In this document: positions 33,021 to 44,145 of the stretch, one piece after another
Layout of the letters: each line of letters opens with the position of its first letter
How positions within the stretch are numbered: position 1 is the first letter of the stretch
Source: Chrysopilus asiliformis
Taxonomy: Eukaryota > Arthropoda > Insecta > Diptera > Rhagionidae
Assembly: GCA_964034945.1 (NCBI GenBank)
Contig: OZ035961.1
Span: 28,745,684 to 28,809,683, forward strand
Reading direction: 5' to 3'
Length of the DNA: 64,000 nt
Notes under the pieces: generated by a model
What the model saw: only the letters and a program-made list of their open reading frames with translations
Databases searched by the model: none
What the model was told of the DNA's origin: nothing
Translations under genes and position numbers: made by a program

Positions 33021-33542
33021 TTAAAGATAAAAACGCATGAAATTTTATTTTCTTTGAATTTAGTTATAAGCATTTTTTCGTAATAGCCCAAGTTTCTGAA
33101 AAATTACAAAAGAACTGATTTTTTTTTATCAAATTTCTTGAAAGCCGCTAGAGATACAAAATACCGTTAAAGAAGAAAATGTAGAAAATTGTATATCCTT
33201 TAAATTTTGTTACATTCTTTCCCAAAAGCGTAAAGGTTTCGAGAAATTTTCAAAAAATGGTTTTTAAAAAAATATTATGGAGGTACCCGTTATTGTTACC
33301 GTTACTTTTTCAAAAGTTGATTTTCGTAAAACTCATTTAGAAAAATTTCAGGTCGCTAGCTCAACGCGTTCTCGAGTTATTTAAGATATGCACGTACTGA
33401 TCGACAGACCGACAAACAGATAGATGCACGGGCATCCTCAAAATTTTACCTGAAACGGATTTCGTATAAATTTTTTGTTTGCCCCCTAGTCGGTCTCCGG
33501 CATAAAGACAATACTTTCCCTCTATCAAAGAGGAAGGTAAAA
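32978..33542 (-). mobile_element. GTCY-core repeat, family B, nearly complete
   Basis: Read on the minus strand it begins with a TACCTTCCTCTTTGATAGAG hairpin (about 33539-33512), then ACGAAATCCGTTTCAGGTAA, a short GTCY core (about 33425-33395), AACTCGAGAACGCGTTGAGC, and successive modules with the TCTCAAGATATTTGA core. The architecture parallels family A (5' hairpin, GTCY core, internal modules), suggesting another HINE-like lineage. Confidence 0.7.
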
Positions 33543-35775
33543 TATATTGATTTTTCCATTTTTTTTAACATTTTTAAACCAAATCAGAAAAATCTGATGG
33601 AATCACCACAGATAACTTAACATGTTGTGAATATTAAACGGTTTGCCGCAAAGGACTTTCGAGTCGTTTCGTAAAAAATCAACCACTCAAAAGTTAAGTA
33701 GTGCCAATTAATTGTTTAGCAATTTCATACCGTATTATTAACATACCAACAATATTCGAATTTAACTGTACGACCTTTACAGGAAAACCTCATTACTTAT
33801 TCCAAGTTTGTAACTGAACCGATTAGCTACAGAGTATAAAATCTACTGTAGAAATTCAGTTAATAGTAATTAATCGGGAACTACAACGATTTCAGTAATT
33901 CACATAAAGAATTTTTTTTTCTTATGGGGCATATTATGATTCAAATAAATGTTAAATACTTGTTGCCTGTCAGGTAATAGTAACAAGTAGATCGACATTG
34001 TTATTATTACTCACCTTTCCTTCTTAAATGGCCGTCTGGTCTGTTCTCCGTTTTGTCGTCAACCTTACCGATTGCAATCAACAAGGTCATATCGATCTAT
34101 GAATAACAAAATGTTCATATCTTAGTTAGCAATAGGTACGGATTGCAGATAATTCGCATTATACTCGTTTATGCACTCCGCGATTATACATACCTACTAA
34201 ACGATAATAATAGCGAAAAGTCAATGTAACCTATGATTCGTATTCAAGTATATACCAGTATAATCATACCACTAGTTACCCTGTTGAAATAGCTTGCAGT
34301 CATTGTTCGAATGAACTCGAATGAAAAAAAAAATATATATAGTTTTGGGTGTTTCGCTGAATTAACAACATTTGAAAGACCCACGAACTATCATGTAATG
34401 CAAATGAAATTTTAACGCCTTTAGCTGCCAAAAAAAACCAACCCATTCCACACATAAAAATCATCTATAGATCGAGAGATAAAGGTAGGATCAAAAATAT
34501 ATACAAAATATATTGCACGTTGTTTGCAAATTTTGGCGACTGTTTCGTTTGTATCTATAAGTAAATTTTTAATTATAGTTCAATATGGAAATAATATCGA
34601 CATATTGGTGTGGTCTGTGTCATCAAAAGTAAACAACCTTCGACGTTTTATAAATAAAATAAACTTAAAATATGTTTCATAACTGTGCGTTGCCTGCATT
34701 AAAATATCTTGGAAAAGCAAGAGAAAAAAAATTGTTAATAGACTTACGACTATGGCAATATATTACAGATATCATCATAGTTGGAATATATTACATATTA
34801 TTTAAAAGCTGTGTAAATTATGCAAGCGAACTAAACGCCAGTCTGCAAATTATGTTTAACGGATCGATCAAAGTTGAAGAAACTCCTCATGCAGATATAA
34901 AGTCGTAACAAAACACGCCTAATGTCAAACGGAGCTTATTGTAATTAGGAGATGATTTTTGATATGATTCGAGATGGGATGATTGTGATGTGCAACATGA
35001 TTATCTTGACATTGCCAAGCCTTTGAATTAATTACTTTTTGGGTGAATCGAACGAAAAAAAAAATGTCAATGATTTTTTTTCGCCTCTTCTGTGTTTTCT
35101 TCGATTTCGGCAATTTTTCAGCATTTTTTATTCTGCGACTCAATTTTGTTTTGGACATCCGCCTTTTCTGAGCGGAAACTCATGTGTAAATGAACTTAAA
35201 TGCATTTGAATGCGGCTCATTAAGTCAGGATTACCGGCTTTAGTTCTTTTAATTAATTGTCTCAACTATCATAATTAATTCAATCAATTTTCACAATTTC
35301 AACGCGCTTATATAATTACCACGAAACAAAGCTCACCATCGGCAATAAACAGTAGGTTAGCTATGCATTGATTTTTTGAGGTGATAAAATACTTGAAAGG
35401 TGCAAGATTATCAGATGGATGAGCGATTACCGAAATGAAACAGAAAACGGGTCATTATAAATTGATAAAATTAGCAAATGTCAGACGAGTGAAAAAATCT
35501 GAAAAAAAATTAATTAAAACGTATTTCATAAATCTCAGTTTAGCTCAAAATGCATATATAGGTATTTCACAACAGTTTTTGTCACACGGATTTGCTATTG
35601 TCTAGTTTTGCAGGTTCTTAATCTTATGATTTTGCATTTTGTTAGTAAAAAAATTTGATTTTTATGCAGGGAAGAGTGTAGAGAGTATTTATAAGCACGA
35701 ATTTTATCCTTGGATAAAAATCTGTATCTAGTAGGAAATTGAATATCTCTTGTTGAATAAAAATTTTGGTTCTTA
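33543..35775. other. AT-rich DNA, no recognised gene
   Basis: A 78-codon ATG frame at 34672-34908 has one hydrophobic stretch (IIIVGIYYILF) but no family resemblance, no strong promoter and no poly-A signal close by. I leave it unassigned. No TIR pairs or GTCY cores seen. Confidence 0.4.
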
Positions 35776-36432
35776 AGCCTGAGTTACATTGCGACGACAA
35801 GGCGACACGAGACGTCGACGAGAGTCGCGCGACATTGTCGTTACCGTCATCCAAGTTACATTACCAGAGCTGCGAGCACGCGACAAACAATCCCATAACC
35901 TAACAAATTTTTTTAAAGTAAAAGATTAGAGTGCAGAAAGTAAAGAAAATATTATTATATGCTACTATGGATAATTTCTGCATTTTGATAAAATTTCCAA
36001 TTTTACACCAAAAGAGATTGAGGTGCTCTCTTTTGGTGTAAAATTGTCGTGTTTTCTCCGAGATATTTAAGTAAAACGCGTATCTTCTTTACTTTCTTTA
36101 TTTATTCGATCATCTTTTACCACTTGTCAGTCCAAAAACATTCTGCTTACCGTCTTAGAACATTCTACTTCTCGGCTCGGAACCAAAATTACTCGTTTCG
36201 GGTGTCGAGGCCAGCGCTACAGGTGCGATGTCTGCATGTGCTGATTATTTGATTATTCAGCAACTATGCAGACATTTCCCATGTATGATTATGGGAATTG
36301 GCCACGACAAAATTGACAATTAACCTAACCAAACAATTCAACTGTCATTCGATGTCGTCGCGACAAAAGTTCAATTTCTCAAACTTTGGTGGCGTTGTCG
36401 TGTCGCCTTGTTGTCGCAATGTAACTCAGCCT
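35776..36432. mobile_element. PIF/Harbinger-like MITE, 657 bp, TTA target duplication
   Basis: TIRs of about 35 bp begin AGCCTGAGTTACATTGCGAC on the left and AGGCTGAGTTACATTGCGAC on the right (inverted), with about two mismatches. TTA flanks at 35773-35775 and 36433-36435. A 3-bp TWA duplication is typical of PIF/Harbinger. Further GACGTCG/CGACGTC motifs lie inside both ends. There is no transposase; a 20-bp perfect hairpin is at the centre. Confidence 0.85.
35998..36046. repeat. Perfect 20-bp hairpin inside the MITE
   Basis: CAATTTTACACCAAAAGAGA (35998-36017) is the exact inverse complement of 36027-36046, with a 9-nt loop. It lies inside the 35776-36432 element. Confidence 0.95.
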
Positions 36433-36519
36433 TTATTTCGATTTTACACCAATCTAGATAAGTAAAACTTCCCGTATCTGTTGGTTTGTTACAGTATTAC
36501 ATGAAACAGGTAAAACAAA

Positions 36520-36869
36520 TTCATGAAACCGAGTGGTATATGTTTGATTATGGCTGTAATATTTTTTTTAAGACAACTCTTTTTTGTAATTGGTTGATAA
36601 AAATTCTGATAAAAAAAGGGGGGATGGGGGGCGTGGAATTTCTTTAAAATTTCTAACATATAAAAGTCATGTAATCCAATTGGGTTTATGAAAATCGACC
36701 CCAATTGGATTTCGATGTATGGAAAATTTGTGTAAATTGATATTCTAAACACTTTTAGTCTTAACGAGTTTTTTGAAAAAATACAGGGTTTTCGATAAAA
36801 TTGCAAAAAAATCTAATTGTATGGGAGAAGGCAGAAAGAGTTGCTCAATTTATTTCGTTTTTGAATGTA
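36520..36869 (-). mobile_element. HINE-like family A' fragment hosting a mariner
   Basis: Contains the modules seen at 12757-13300: CCAATTGGATTTCGATGTAT, ATTCTAAACACTTTTAGTC, and TTGTATGGGAGAAGGCAG. It is cut at TA 36868-36869 by the second mariner and continues weakly after 37803. Confidence 0.6.
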
Positions 36870-37802
36870 TTGGGTTGGGGAAAAAGTTCGTAGCGTTTTA
36901 CCTTTAAAACTTTTATTTAAACAAAAATCAATAATTATAACAATAAATTAATCAATTATGTATTCGCCGTTGCTGTTTACGACCTCCTCCCACCTCTCGA
37001 CCAATTTGTCGATGCCGTTGCGCCAAAAATCGCCGGGTCTGGTATCGAAGAAGTGGTTGAGCCAGTTTTTAAGGTCCTCTTCATTGTCGATGGTAACGCC
37101 CCTCATATGGTTCGACAGGGAGCGGAAAAGATGGTAATCCGTCTGTGCAAGGTCCGGAGAATACGGTGGATGCTGAAGGACCTCCCATTCGAGCTCTTGG
37201 AGTGCGGCTTTGACGACTTGTGCAACATGGGGCCTGGCGTTGTCATGAAGGAGTATGGTTTGGCCTTGTCGATGGGGTCTTTTCAGTCGAATAGCCTCTT
37301 TCACGCGGTGTAGCTGGGCTATGCAGAGCTCTTTGTTGACCGTGGCATTCCTTCGAGCATTTGCCTACCGTCCTCCTTCAAAAGTGCTTTGAGACGCACT
37401 TCGAATTCAGAAGGTCTTCTGCTGCGGGGCGTGTCGTCGACGTCAAAATCGCCATATTTGAACTTTGCAAACCATTTCCGTGCTGTAGACTCGCATATGA
37501 CACCTTCTCTGTATACGTTGCAAATGTTCCGGGTTGCTTCAGCAGCTTTTTGACCTCGTTGAAAAGCGAAGAAGAGCAGGTGTCGAAAATGCTGATTTTT
37601 ACATTTCCAAGCCAGAAAAATAATAAAAAATTAAATTACTCAAAAAAATGATTTTGTAGGCCAGAAAAATCTCTAGCACAGTTTTGTAGGCCAGAAAAAT
37701 CTCTATCGAATGAATATTAGGTATACACTTTGTCTAACAGCAAAAAATCGTTGTAAAACAAAAGAAAATATAAAAACGCTACGAACATATTCCCCAAACC
37801 AA
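36870..37802 (-). mobile_element. Internally deleted mariner, 933 bp
   Basis: Imperfect ITRs: TTGGGTTGGGGAAAAAGTTC on the left and TTGGTTTGGGGAATATGTTC on the right (inverted), both continuing with GTAGCGTTTT. TA is at 36868-36869 and 37803-37804. Complete mariners are about 1.3 kb, so around 400 bp is missing. Near the right end a 33-bp segment with TTTTGTAGGCCAGAAAAATC is tandemly repeated (37652 and 37682). The ITRs differ from those of the intact mariner, so this is a different lineage. Confidence 0.9.
36948..37600 (-). pseudogene. Mariner transposase with central deletion
   Basis: On the minus strand the N-terminal part (about 37600-37380) reads HFRHLLLFAFQRGQKAAEA and then STARKWFAKFKYGDFD and PRSRRP, a mariner paired-HTH region. 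Its start is damaged: the ATG is out of phase with it. After a deletion joint near 37355-37375 the frame shifts into NATVNKELCIAQLHRVKEAI, LLHDNARPHVA (second catalytic Asp) and PPYSPDLAQTDYHLF (third; 34 residues between, DD34D), ending at 36948. The first catalytic Asp and about 130 residues are gone. The remaining C-terminal half is open for roughly 140 codons. Confidence 0.9.
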
Positions 37803-40800
37803 TACAAAAAACATAGTCTTATCAATTCTCAGAAATTTTTCAATTTTCTTTTCGGTTTAATTCTTTGGACGGCATTTGCTTTATAAAAGTTCAAAAAATA
37901 GAACATAAGTTCAAATATTATGGTTCAAATAACTGGGAGTTCAAAAGGGTGCCAAATTAATCGAGATTTACCAGAATACTCTGCATGCTATTTTCTCAAA
38001 AAAATATTTTTTTTTAATTTTTTTCATTTTTCTAAAACGTGTAGAAAATGTTTTCTCGTAGCACAACTGTGTCCACATTGTGGAATACTATTTTCATTAT
38101 CCAAAATTCTCTGGTTTAATTGATCGACCAATTATAAACCAGAGTAAACCAATTTAAAAAAAATAAAAGTTAAAATCGCGTTTTGCCTTTATTTAAAATG
38201 AACAATAAAATTCTAATTTTTTAATTTGAAAAATAAATTTCGTAACGAAAAACTTTTATTTGAAATTTCTAAATACATACAGAAAAAGTTTCACTTGCCT
38301 GAAAGCATTTGCCATCATAATTACACAAAATGCACATATGAATATATAACTTTTTACTTGAAAATGGTCATTAAACAAAAAAACAATATCCAGAAAAAAT
38401 CACATTAATACAAAGTACAAATATAAATCAAATTTTGTAAACCAGGAAAATATTGTGGGGAAATTATGAAAATATGTTAACCGTAAAATTTCCAAACTCA
38501 CTTTTAGTTAATATTTATCATACATACAATTCTCCACAGATTTCACTCTTTAGCGTAAAGCATAAATTGTAATCCGGGAAATTAAAGAGATCCATTATCA
38601 TATAAACAGATTTGATACAAATTAGCGAAGACGGTTGGATTTAATGTTGTTTAAATTCACTTTGTGAACACGGGTGTATAAATAAATAATATAAAAACAC
38701 CCGGCAATATAGGTTAAACAAAAACGGAATGAAAAAGTTTTTAATGTAACAATCGAGAGATTATGATCGAAGCAGAAATAATTTAATTTAAGTTCTGTTA
38801 ATATATTCATATTTTTGGTCCGGTATTTTGTAAATTATAGCTCGACAAAGTAAATATTTCAGTAAGAAACAGTTTAAGATATTCGCCACACTTTATAAAA
38901 TATTTAACAGCCTGATTGTTTCTTGTAGTTGTAGATTATACGCAATAATATGAAAGAAAGAAATCATTTTTTCTCGAGTTTGTAGTGTACAGGAAGGGCA
39001 TATGTTCAGGAGGGAGAGGGAACGGGATGGAGTCATCCTGCCCTACACTGGGCGTCAATACTATAGGGTTCAGTGGGACTTGCTGGGCCCCACATTGAAC
39101 GCCAATTAGGTAGGGTACGGGAGGACGTAAGGTTCAGGACGTAAGGTTCAGGAAGAGGACTTCAACAAGGGAAGGAATATCTCCAGGTTCAGAGGGGTAG
39201 ACACGCTTGATGGTATGAGGCTTAGCTCGCCGGATGTGGGGGGATTCTTTCTCTGACCTGTCGATGACGTCCACTACACAATAAATTCGTGTCTACATAC
39301 ATAAGGGGTTAATAATCAATGTAATCAATCAATGCAAATCACTGTATATCTGTAAAATAAAATTATTGCCATGCTGAAGCAGCATGGTTCCGTTCATCTC
39401 CACTAATCACAAGTCACCACCACCAAATAAAAAAAAAACTCAGGGATTCATTTCTTTAAATCTTATAATTATAAAGAAAAAGATATCCTAGACATTTAAA
39501 TAGCTCATTTTCTATTCCTACCGGTAATAAATTATATAATTAAATAGCATGCCAAATAAATAAATAAGTTAACAAAAAAAATAACAAATTAGGGTGTAAA
39601 TGTAAGCGTAAGATAATTCAAAATTATGATAAACGAATCACTGTCGCCACAAATGATTTTCCTTCTATATGCTGGAAAATCTCCGTAATAATTCGATAAA
39701 AAAAAATAGGGTATATTTAGAGTACGATGCGTAGTTGGGCCCATCTAAACATGTAGATGTAAATTTTTGGAATTTGCGCAAAAAAAATTTTTGTGGTTCT
39801 AGCTTACACCTTAAAATTATAATAAGTTACAAAATCGAAATCATTAAACCAAATATAAGAAAAGGTAAAATTAATTAAACGTAATATAATAGTAATTTCT
39901 AGATTCTCCTTTGTGGAAAGTTCCCGATCTTCGTTAGGTTAATTGTAGTCTTAAATTAGCCGGTTTCCAATACGTGAACGTAATTTTATATCCTTAGATT
40001 TTAAGTAGATAATAGTTTTGATATTTAATTCGTAGATTTTTAGATTTATTCTTAAGTTCATAGATTCCTTAGCGTAATTTCTTAGATTTTAACTATATTA
40101 AAATCAATTAAACTAGTATCTAATAAACTAATTGAATTAGAAAAATCAAAAATAATCTAAATTAAAAGAATTTTGAAACCGGGAAAAGCTGATGCCGTTA
40201 TGTTCTTTTCTCCCAGGTGGAAAATTCTTGGTTAGCTTTTTGTGATATACAAAAAACCTTCGGAAATTAAATTTTTTTGGCTGCTGCTTGATACTTTTGA
40301 AGCACGTGCACAAGTTTTCCGGATTTTCCCACGGTCGCCACTTAAAATTTCTTTTCGATTCTTCCCTAATCCTTGGTTGAATGTGATGGATTAAGCCGGC
40401 TTCTCGAATTACGATGAGATCAACAAGATTTTGTGAAGAAAGAATGAAAATGTGGTCTTGGTCCAATATGGAGGACTCGGCATTCCAGCTAATAAAATAT
40501 TTTATTGTGAGCGAATGCACTAAACTATCACAAGAGATGGTTTTCTTACCCTTTCCCGGTACAAAAAAAAAACTTAAGGTAGCCTATTTCCTAGGACTTA
40601 TTTTAAAAATGAAACTAACATTTATTTTAACTAAACTACACAAAACTAAACTAAAAAAAAGTTTAGCCCACTTAACATGGCCAACATCTGGGAGAAAAAT
40701 GTGGCCGGAACCCTCAAACCTTCTCACAGATTCATCATGTAAATTACTCCCAAAAAAAATTACATGTAGTTGTAAGTTGCCCCACTATTTAGCGACATCG

Positions 40801-40956
40801 GTTGCAATGTAAATTACATTGCAAATCCTTACAATTTCTTGAAAAAAAGTGTAGCAGAGTAGTATGCTGTAATTACTTTGGCAAAAGTTGTAAGTATCCA
40901 TAAAAAATTCGATCGTTTTTATCAAATATAATTCCTAAGTTCTCTCCTCATTACAG
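37803..40956. other. AT-rich DNA with a GC-rich block
   Basis: No gene recognised. The GC-rich block at 38981-39278 is described separately. At 39123-39150, GACGTAAGGTTCAG is tandemly doubled. On the minus strand around 40346-40335, TGGCGACCGTGG resembles a tRNA-Arg-type primer-binding site of gypsy-like elements, but I find no paired LTRs. Frames of 124 and 132 codons at 40146-40812 have no domain I recognise. Confidence 0.4.
38981..39278. mobile_element. GC-rich 298-bp block bounded by TGTAGTG...CACTACA (possible solo LTR)
   Basis: The block starts TGTAGTG and ends with its inverse CACTACA, has clearly higher GC than the flanks, and AATAAA follows at 39280. TG...CA ends with short inverted repeats fit a solo LTR, but I see no flanking target duplication and no second LTR. 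It could equally be single-copy DNA. Confidence 0.3.
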
Positions 40957-41837
40957 ATAATCATCGATGGAAAATAAAAATCATCACCAGAAGAAAAACA
41001 TGGACAACGACCCACCAGCTGATCAGGCTTCAAATTCAAATGTAAGTACAATTGAATTTGAATTAAGTATTATCGAAAATATCGAACATTTTGACCAAAA
41101 CATATTTGAAATAAATTCTTTTCTTATAGAAAACTTTGCCTTTGTTCTACCAGTGGATTATTTGCTGCGGTTTAAATGAAAACAGGTAAGAAAAGTGAAA
41201 ATGCTTGAATTTGAATAAGTTGTACTGATGGTAAATTGTTTTAAGTGAAGTTCCGCATGCAAAAGTAAAAAAAATGTGCAATTTAATGTTTAAATATCTC
41301 ATCCCCCTTGATTATCATATTAAAAATATGATTAAATAAGGCTAATGAGATATTCAAAAAAAATAACAATTCGTCGATTTAAATTTCGTGCAAAAGATTC
41401 GTTTGTCATTACCAGTTTTTTTGTTCTTGTTCACTGAGACTCGAAATCAATTTGCAAGTTCGTGTTGTTGTAATTTGTAATTGCATGTAATTGTTGTAAT
41501 TGCATGTAAATATGGATTAACTCCAAGTAATTTTATTCTTCTCCACTAGAATCAATCAGCTGATCGATGGACATTGGGCGATCGAAGCTAATGAAGTGGT
41601 TAGACGGCGTTCAAAAATGGAAATGAAAAACCGACTCAGTTCAGTATTCTTTCTTTTCTTAGAACATTTTCTAATTACTATTTTTACTAATTTTTGTTTA
41701 TTTTATTTTCAGGGATTCCGCAAAATCTTCCGGAAGCTGCTGAACCGTTGAGTCAGCAAAATTATCACCTTCGTGGGGATATCTTCATACGGACAGACAT
41801 GGAACAGGACGAACATCCTAAATGGACGTGTGTATAG
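40957..41837 (+). other. Three exon-like segments with splice signals, gene model unresolved
   Basis: Segment a, 40957-41041, is preceded by TTCTCTCCTCATTACAG and followed by GTAAGTAC. Segment b, 41550-41643, is preceded by TTATTCTTCTCCACTAG and followed by GTATTC. Segment c starts at 41713 after TTTATTTTCAG. Joined a-b-c, one phase stays open across both junctions for about 70 codons (passing INQLIDGHWAIEANEVV and KMEMKNRLSS), ending at a TGA in segment c. A second phase of c is open longer, to 41837. An ATG frame from 40967 hits a stop soon after the a-b join. I recognise no protein family. It may be the 3' part of a host gene or a non-coding transcript. Confidence 0.3.
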
Positions 41838-42191
41838 ATGATCAATTTCGCTGAGAAAATTATTTTTAAACCGAATTTTCTTGATTTTCAGGCGGCTGTA
41901 ACAAGTTTTTTAAGTTTCTGCAAAAAAGTTTCACATTGACGTCATCAAAAATATTAAAAAGCTTTCCATCTTCATAAAAAAGTAATTTAAAAATTTACAG
42001 GCGAACAATCCCATCTACTTTTATATTAGCATTTTTTTTTCAAAAGGGCAATGCACGTTAGATCAAAATAAAAGTTTTTTTAGATATGCTAAAAATTCTT
42101 CCGAAAATCTTGACTTTTACTGGATGAAAAATTCTATAGATTGTGTACAATCGTCTTGTAATTGGAAATTCTCTAGCCTAATAACAATTAA

Positions 42192-42739
42192 CCCTTTCGG
42201 TACATGTTTTTTTCTATGGGTTTTAAAAATACTCTGTATACAAATTAATGATGTTTAAGCTATTAGTATTCATTTAAAACAAAAAAAAAAAAATTAAAAA
42301 TTTTAATTTTTTTCAAATACGTCCACTGTGGTCCAGCTTTTTACTCAAAAAATCAAAATTGGGTCAAAAATGCACTTAATGGTGCACTGAATGAGAATAG
42401 AGTGTTGAAAATAAATAAATAATAAGACAATTCAAATTATTTAGCATGATGCCATATCGTCGGCTAAAAGTGAAATTGTGCTAAGTCCATTATATCAAAT
42501 TTGCCAGAAGAGCAATAAAAAAATCTTGTTAAATCATTCTAATTTTCATTTAAAGAAAACAGAGTCTCATTTAAAGAAAACTGAGCTCAATTTTTCTCAT
42601 TTACAGAAAACTCAGTGTTATTGAAAGAGAATTAAAACGATTTAACAAGGTTTTCATTGCTCTTCTGGAAAATTATACCAAATGGACTTAGCACAATTTC
42701 ACTTTTAGCCGACGATATGGCATCAAAATACCGAAAGGG
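42192..42739. mobile_element. piggyBac-like fold-back MITE, 548 bp, TTAA target
   Basis: TTAA flanks at 42188-42191 and 42740-42743. The TIRs are CCCTTTCGGTA, perfect over 11 bp. CCY-starting TIRs with TTAA duplication fit piggyBac. The interior right half is a large hairpin (42447-42725). No transposase. Confidence 0.85.
42447..42725. repeat. Inverted repeat with arms of about 88 bp
   Basis: The arm 42447-42535 (from TGATGCCATATCGTCGGCTA to AATCTTGTTAAATC) is matched in inverse by 42639-42725 with few mismatches. The loop holds three tandem units of CTCATTTAAAGAAAACTGAG-type (about 42545-42615). Transcription would give a long hairpin RNA. Confidence 0.9.
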
Positions 42740-42743
42740 TTAA

Positions 42744-43425
42744 TAATATAAGTACATTTCCATATGGCATACATACATATATAGCGTACTAAACGTGATG
42801 GTAAAATAATAATATTCAATTAGAGGTGTGTTTGATACATAACCACATTCTTCTACCTGTCTAAAAGAGCGTTCCTTTCATTTGACATTTTTATATTTTC
42901 TTCTTTCCAACGAAAGTCTTTTTACACCTTGACTATGGGGATTGAATAATCGTCAATTGATTTGCATCTTTAATCAAGATGTTGCGCGAATTGTTTAAGG
43001 TGAGATGGAATTTGTACTTAACGAAGATAAACTGCTTTTAAAATGTGAAAAGTGTAAGCTAAAATGTATGCATTATATTTGCATGACGAATTTAAGTACA
43101 TTAAAGCTTACGAGTTAAAACCAAACCTTGACGATGACCATCATGCCAATTATTTTGTAATGCTCAAATGGTTTTAGTTTTGGACAACATCAGCAACTTA
43201 AAATATTTGTGAATTTAATTCATGTAAGAAATTCAAGAAAGTATAAACTAGAGGCATAAAACATTTCCATGGTTTGGGTTCAGACATTTTCAAATTGGAA
43301 TTTAAACAGAAGATTCGAATATGTTCTAGCGGTCATGTGTTTTTTTTTGTTTACACGTCGCATCAGTGTGTTGTCTGAGGAAAATCTTTTTAGTCGAGCA
43401 ATTTTAGTCAGGTATAAGGGATCAG
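42744..43425. other. AT-rich non-coding DNA
   Basis: No gene or repeat family recognised. Confidence 0.45.
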
Positions 43426-43856
43426 GGCCGTGCCAAGGTAAGCGGAGCAAAACCTGTATTTTTGGCGCCCTCTCCCTTTATAAAAAAATTATGAAAGCGC
43501 ATACTTCAATTTTGGTTTGTGGTTATCTAGTTAAAAAAGAATATCTTATGCAATGAAAATTGAGCCGCAGGCCAAATTTTAATTAAAAAATCCATCCATA
43601 GAGCAAAAATCATAAAAAAAACCACGCCTTAGACGAAAATTGTTTGTCCTTTGAGGGGTCCCAAGTAACCAAATAGGGCGTAAAGTGGTCGTGGCGACTT
43701 TAACATCGAATCTTTATGGTCGCGACGACCACTTTACGCCCTATTTGGTTACTTGGGGTCCGAATTTGACACAGCGAACTTCTGAATATCTAAAAATGTT
43801 ACCTAATCCGCCTCCTTAGAGAAATGACACCCTAGGTGACCGCCTTTATGCTAGAA
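43426..43856. mobile_element. Worn hAT-like element, interrupted by a palindromic MITE
   Basis: The left end CAGGGCCGTGCCAAGGTAAG and the GGCGCCC just inside are typical of one hAT group. The right end, inverted, reads CTGGGTTCTAGCATAAAGGC followed by GGTCACCTAGGG. The two tips agree only loosely and no 8-bp duplication is seen, so the element is old or its right limit is misplaced. Confidence 0.45.
43661..43756. mobile_element. 96-bp near-perfect palindromic MITE, GGTC duplication
   Basis: The left arm from CCAAGTAACCAAATAGGGCG (43661-43697) and the right arm (43720-43756) are inverse complements at 36 of 37 positions around a 22-nt loop. GGTC occurs directly on both sides (43657-43660 and 43757-43760), as a 4-bp target duplication. 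The element is almost all TIR. As RNA it would be a roughly 96-nt pre-miRNA-sized hairpin, so a small-RNA gene is the alternative reading. Confidence 0.85.
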
Positions 43857-43956
43857 CCCAGGCTCAATGTTTTGTGGGTTAATTTGTTAAAGTATATTTA
43901 CTAAATCTTGGTAAAGAATTTTGATCGAGTTGTGAAGTCTTCAGTTTGAATTTGCT

Positions 43957-44145
43957 GTATTAATCTAAAATTTAGATAAAATTTAGATTTAGATTAGCAC
44001 AACAAAATCAAACTAATCTAAAATTTGGATTTAGATTAGCACAACAAAATCAAACTAATCTAAAATTTGGATTTAGATTAGCACAACAAAATCAAACTAA
44101 TCTAAAATTTGGATTTAGATTAGCACAACAAAATCAAACAGGTCT
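43957..44145. repeat. 42-bp tandem repeat, about four units
   Basis: AGCACAACAAAATCAAACTA starts at 43996, 44038, 44080 and 44122, an exact 42-bp period. Units two to four are nearly identical; the first is slightly diverged. Each unit contains the self-complementary pair AATCTAAAATTTGGATTTAGATT. Confidence 0.97.

Noticed and set aside
34672..34908. 78-codon frame with a hydrophobic stretch as a small membrane protein gene
   Set aside because: No promoter, poly-A signal or family resemblance; such frames are expected by chance in AT-rich DNA.
40335..40346. TGGCGACCGTGG on the minus strand as a retrotransposon primer-binding site
   Set aside because: No LTR pair, no polypurine tract and no gag-pol homology nearby; a 12-bp match alone is not enough.
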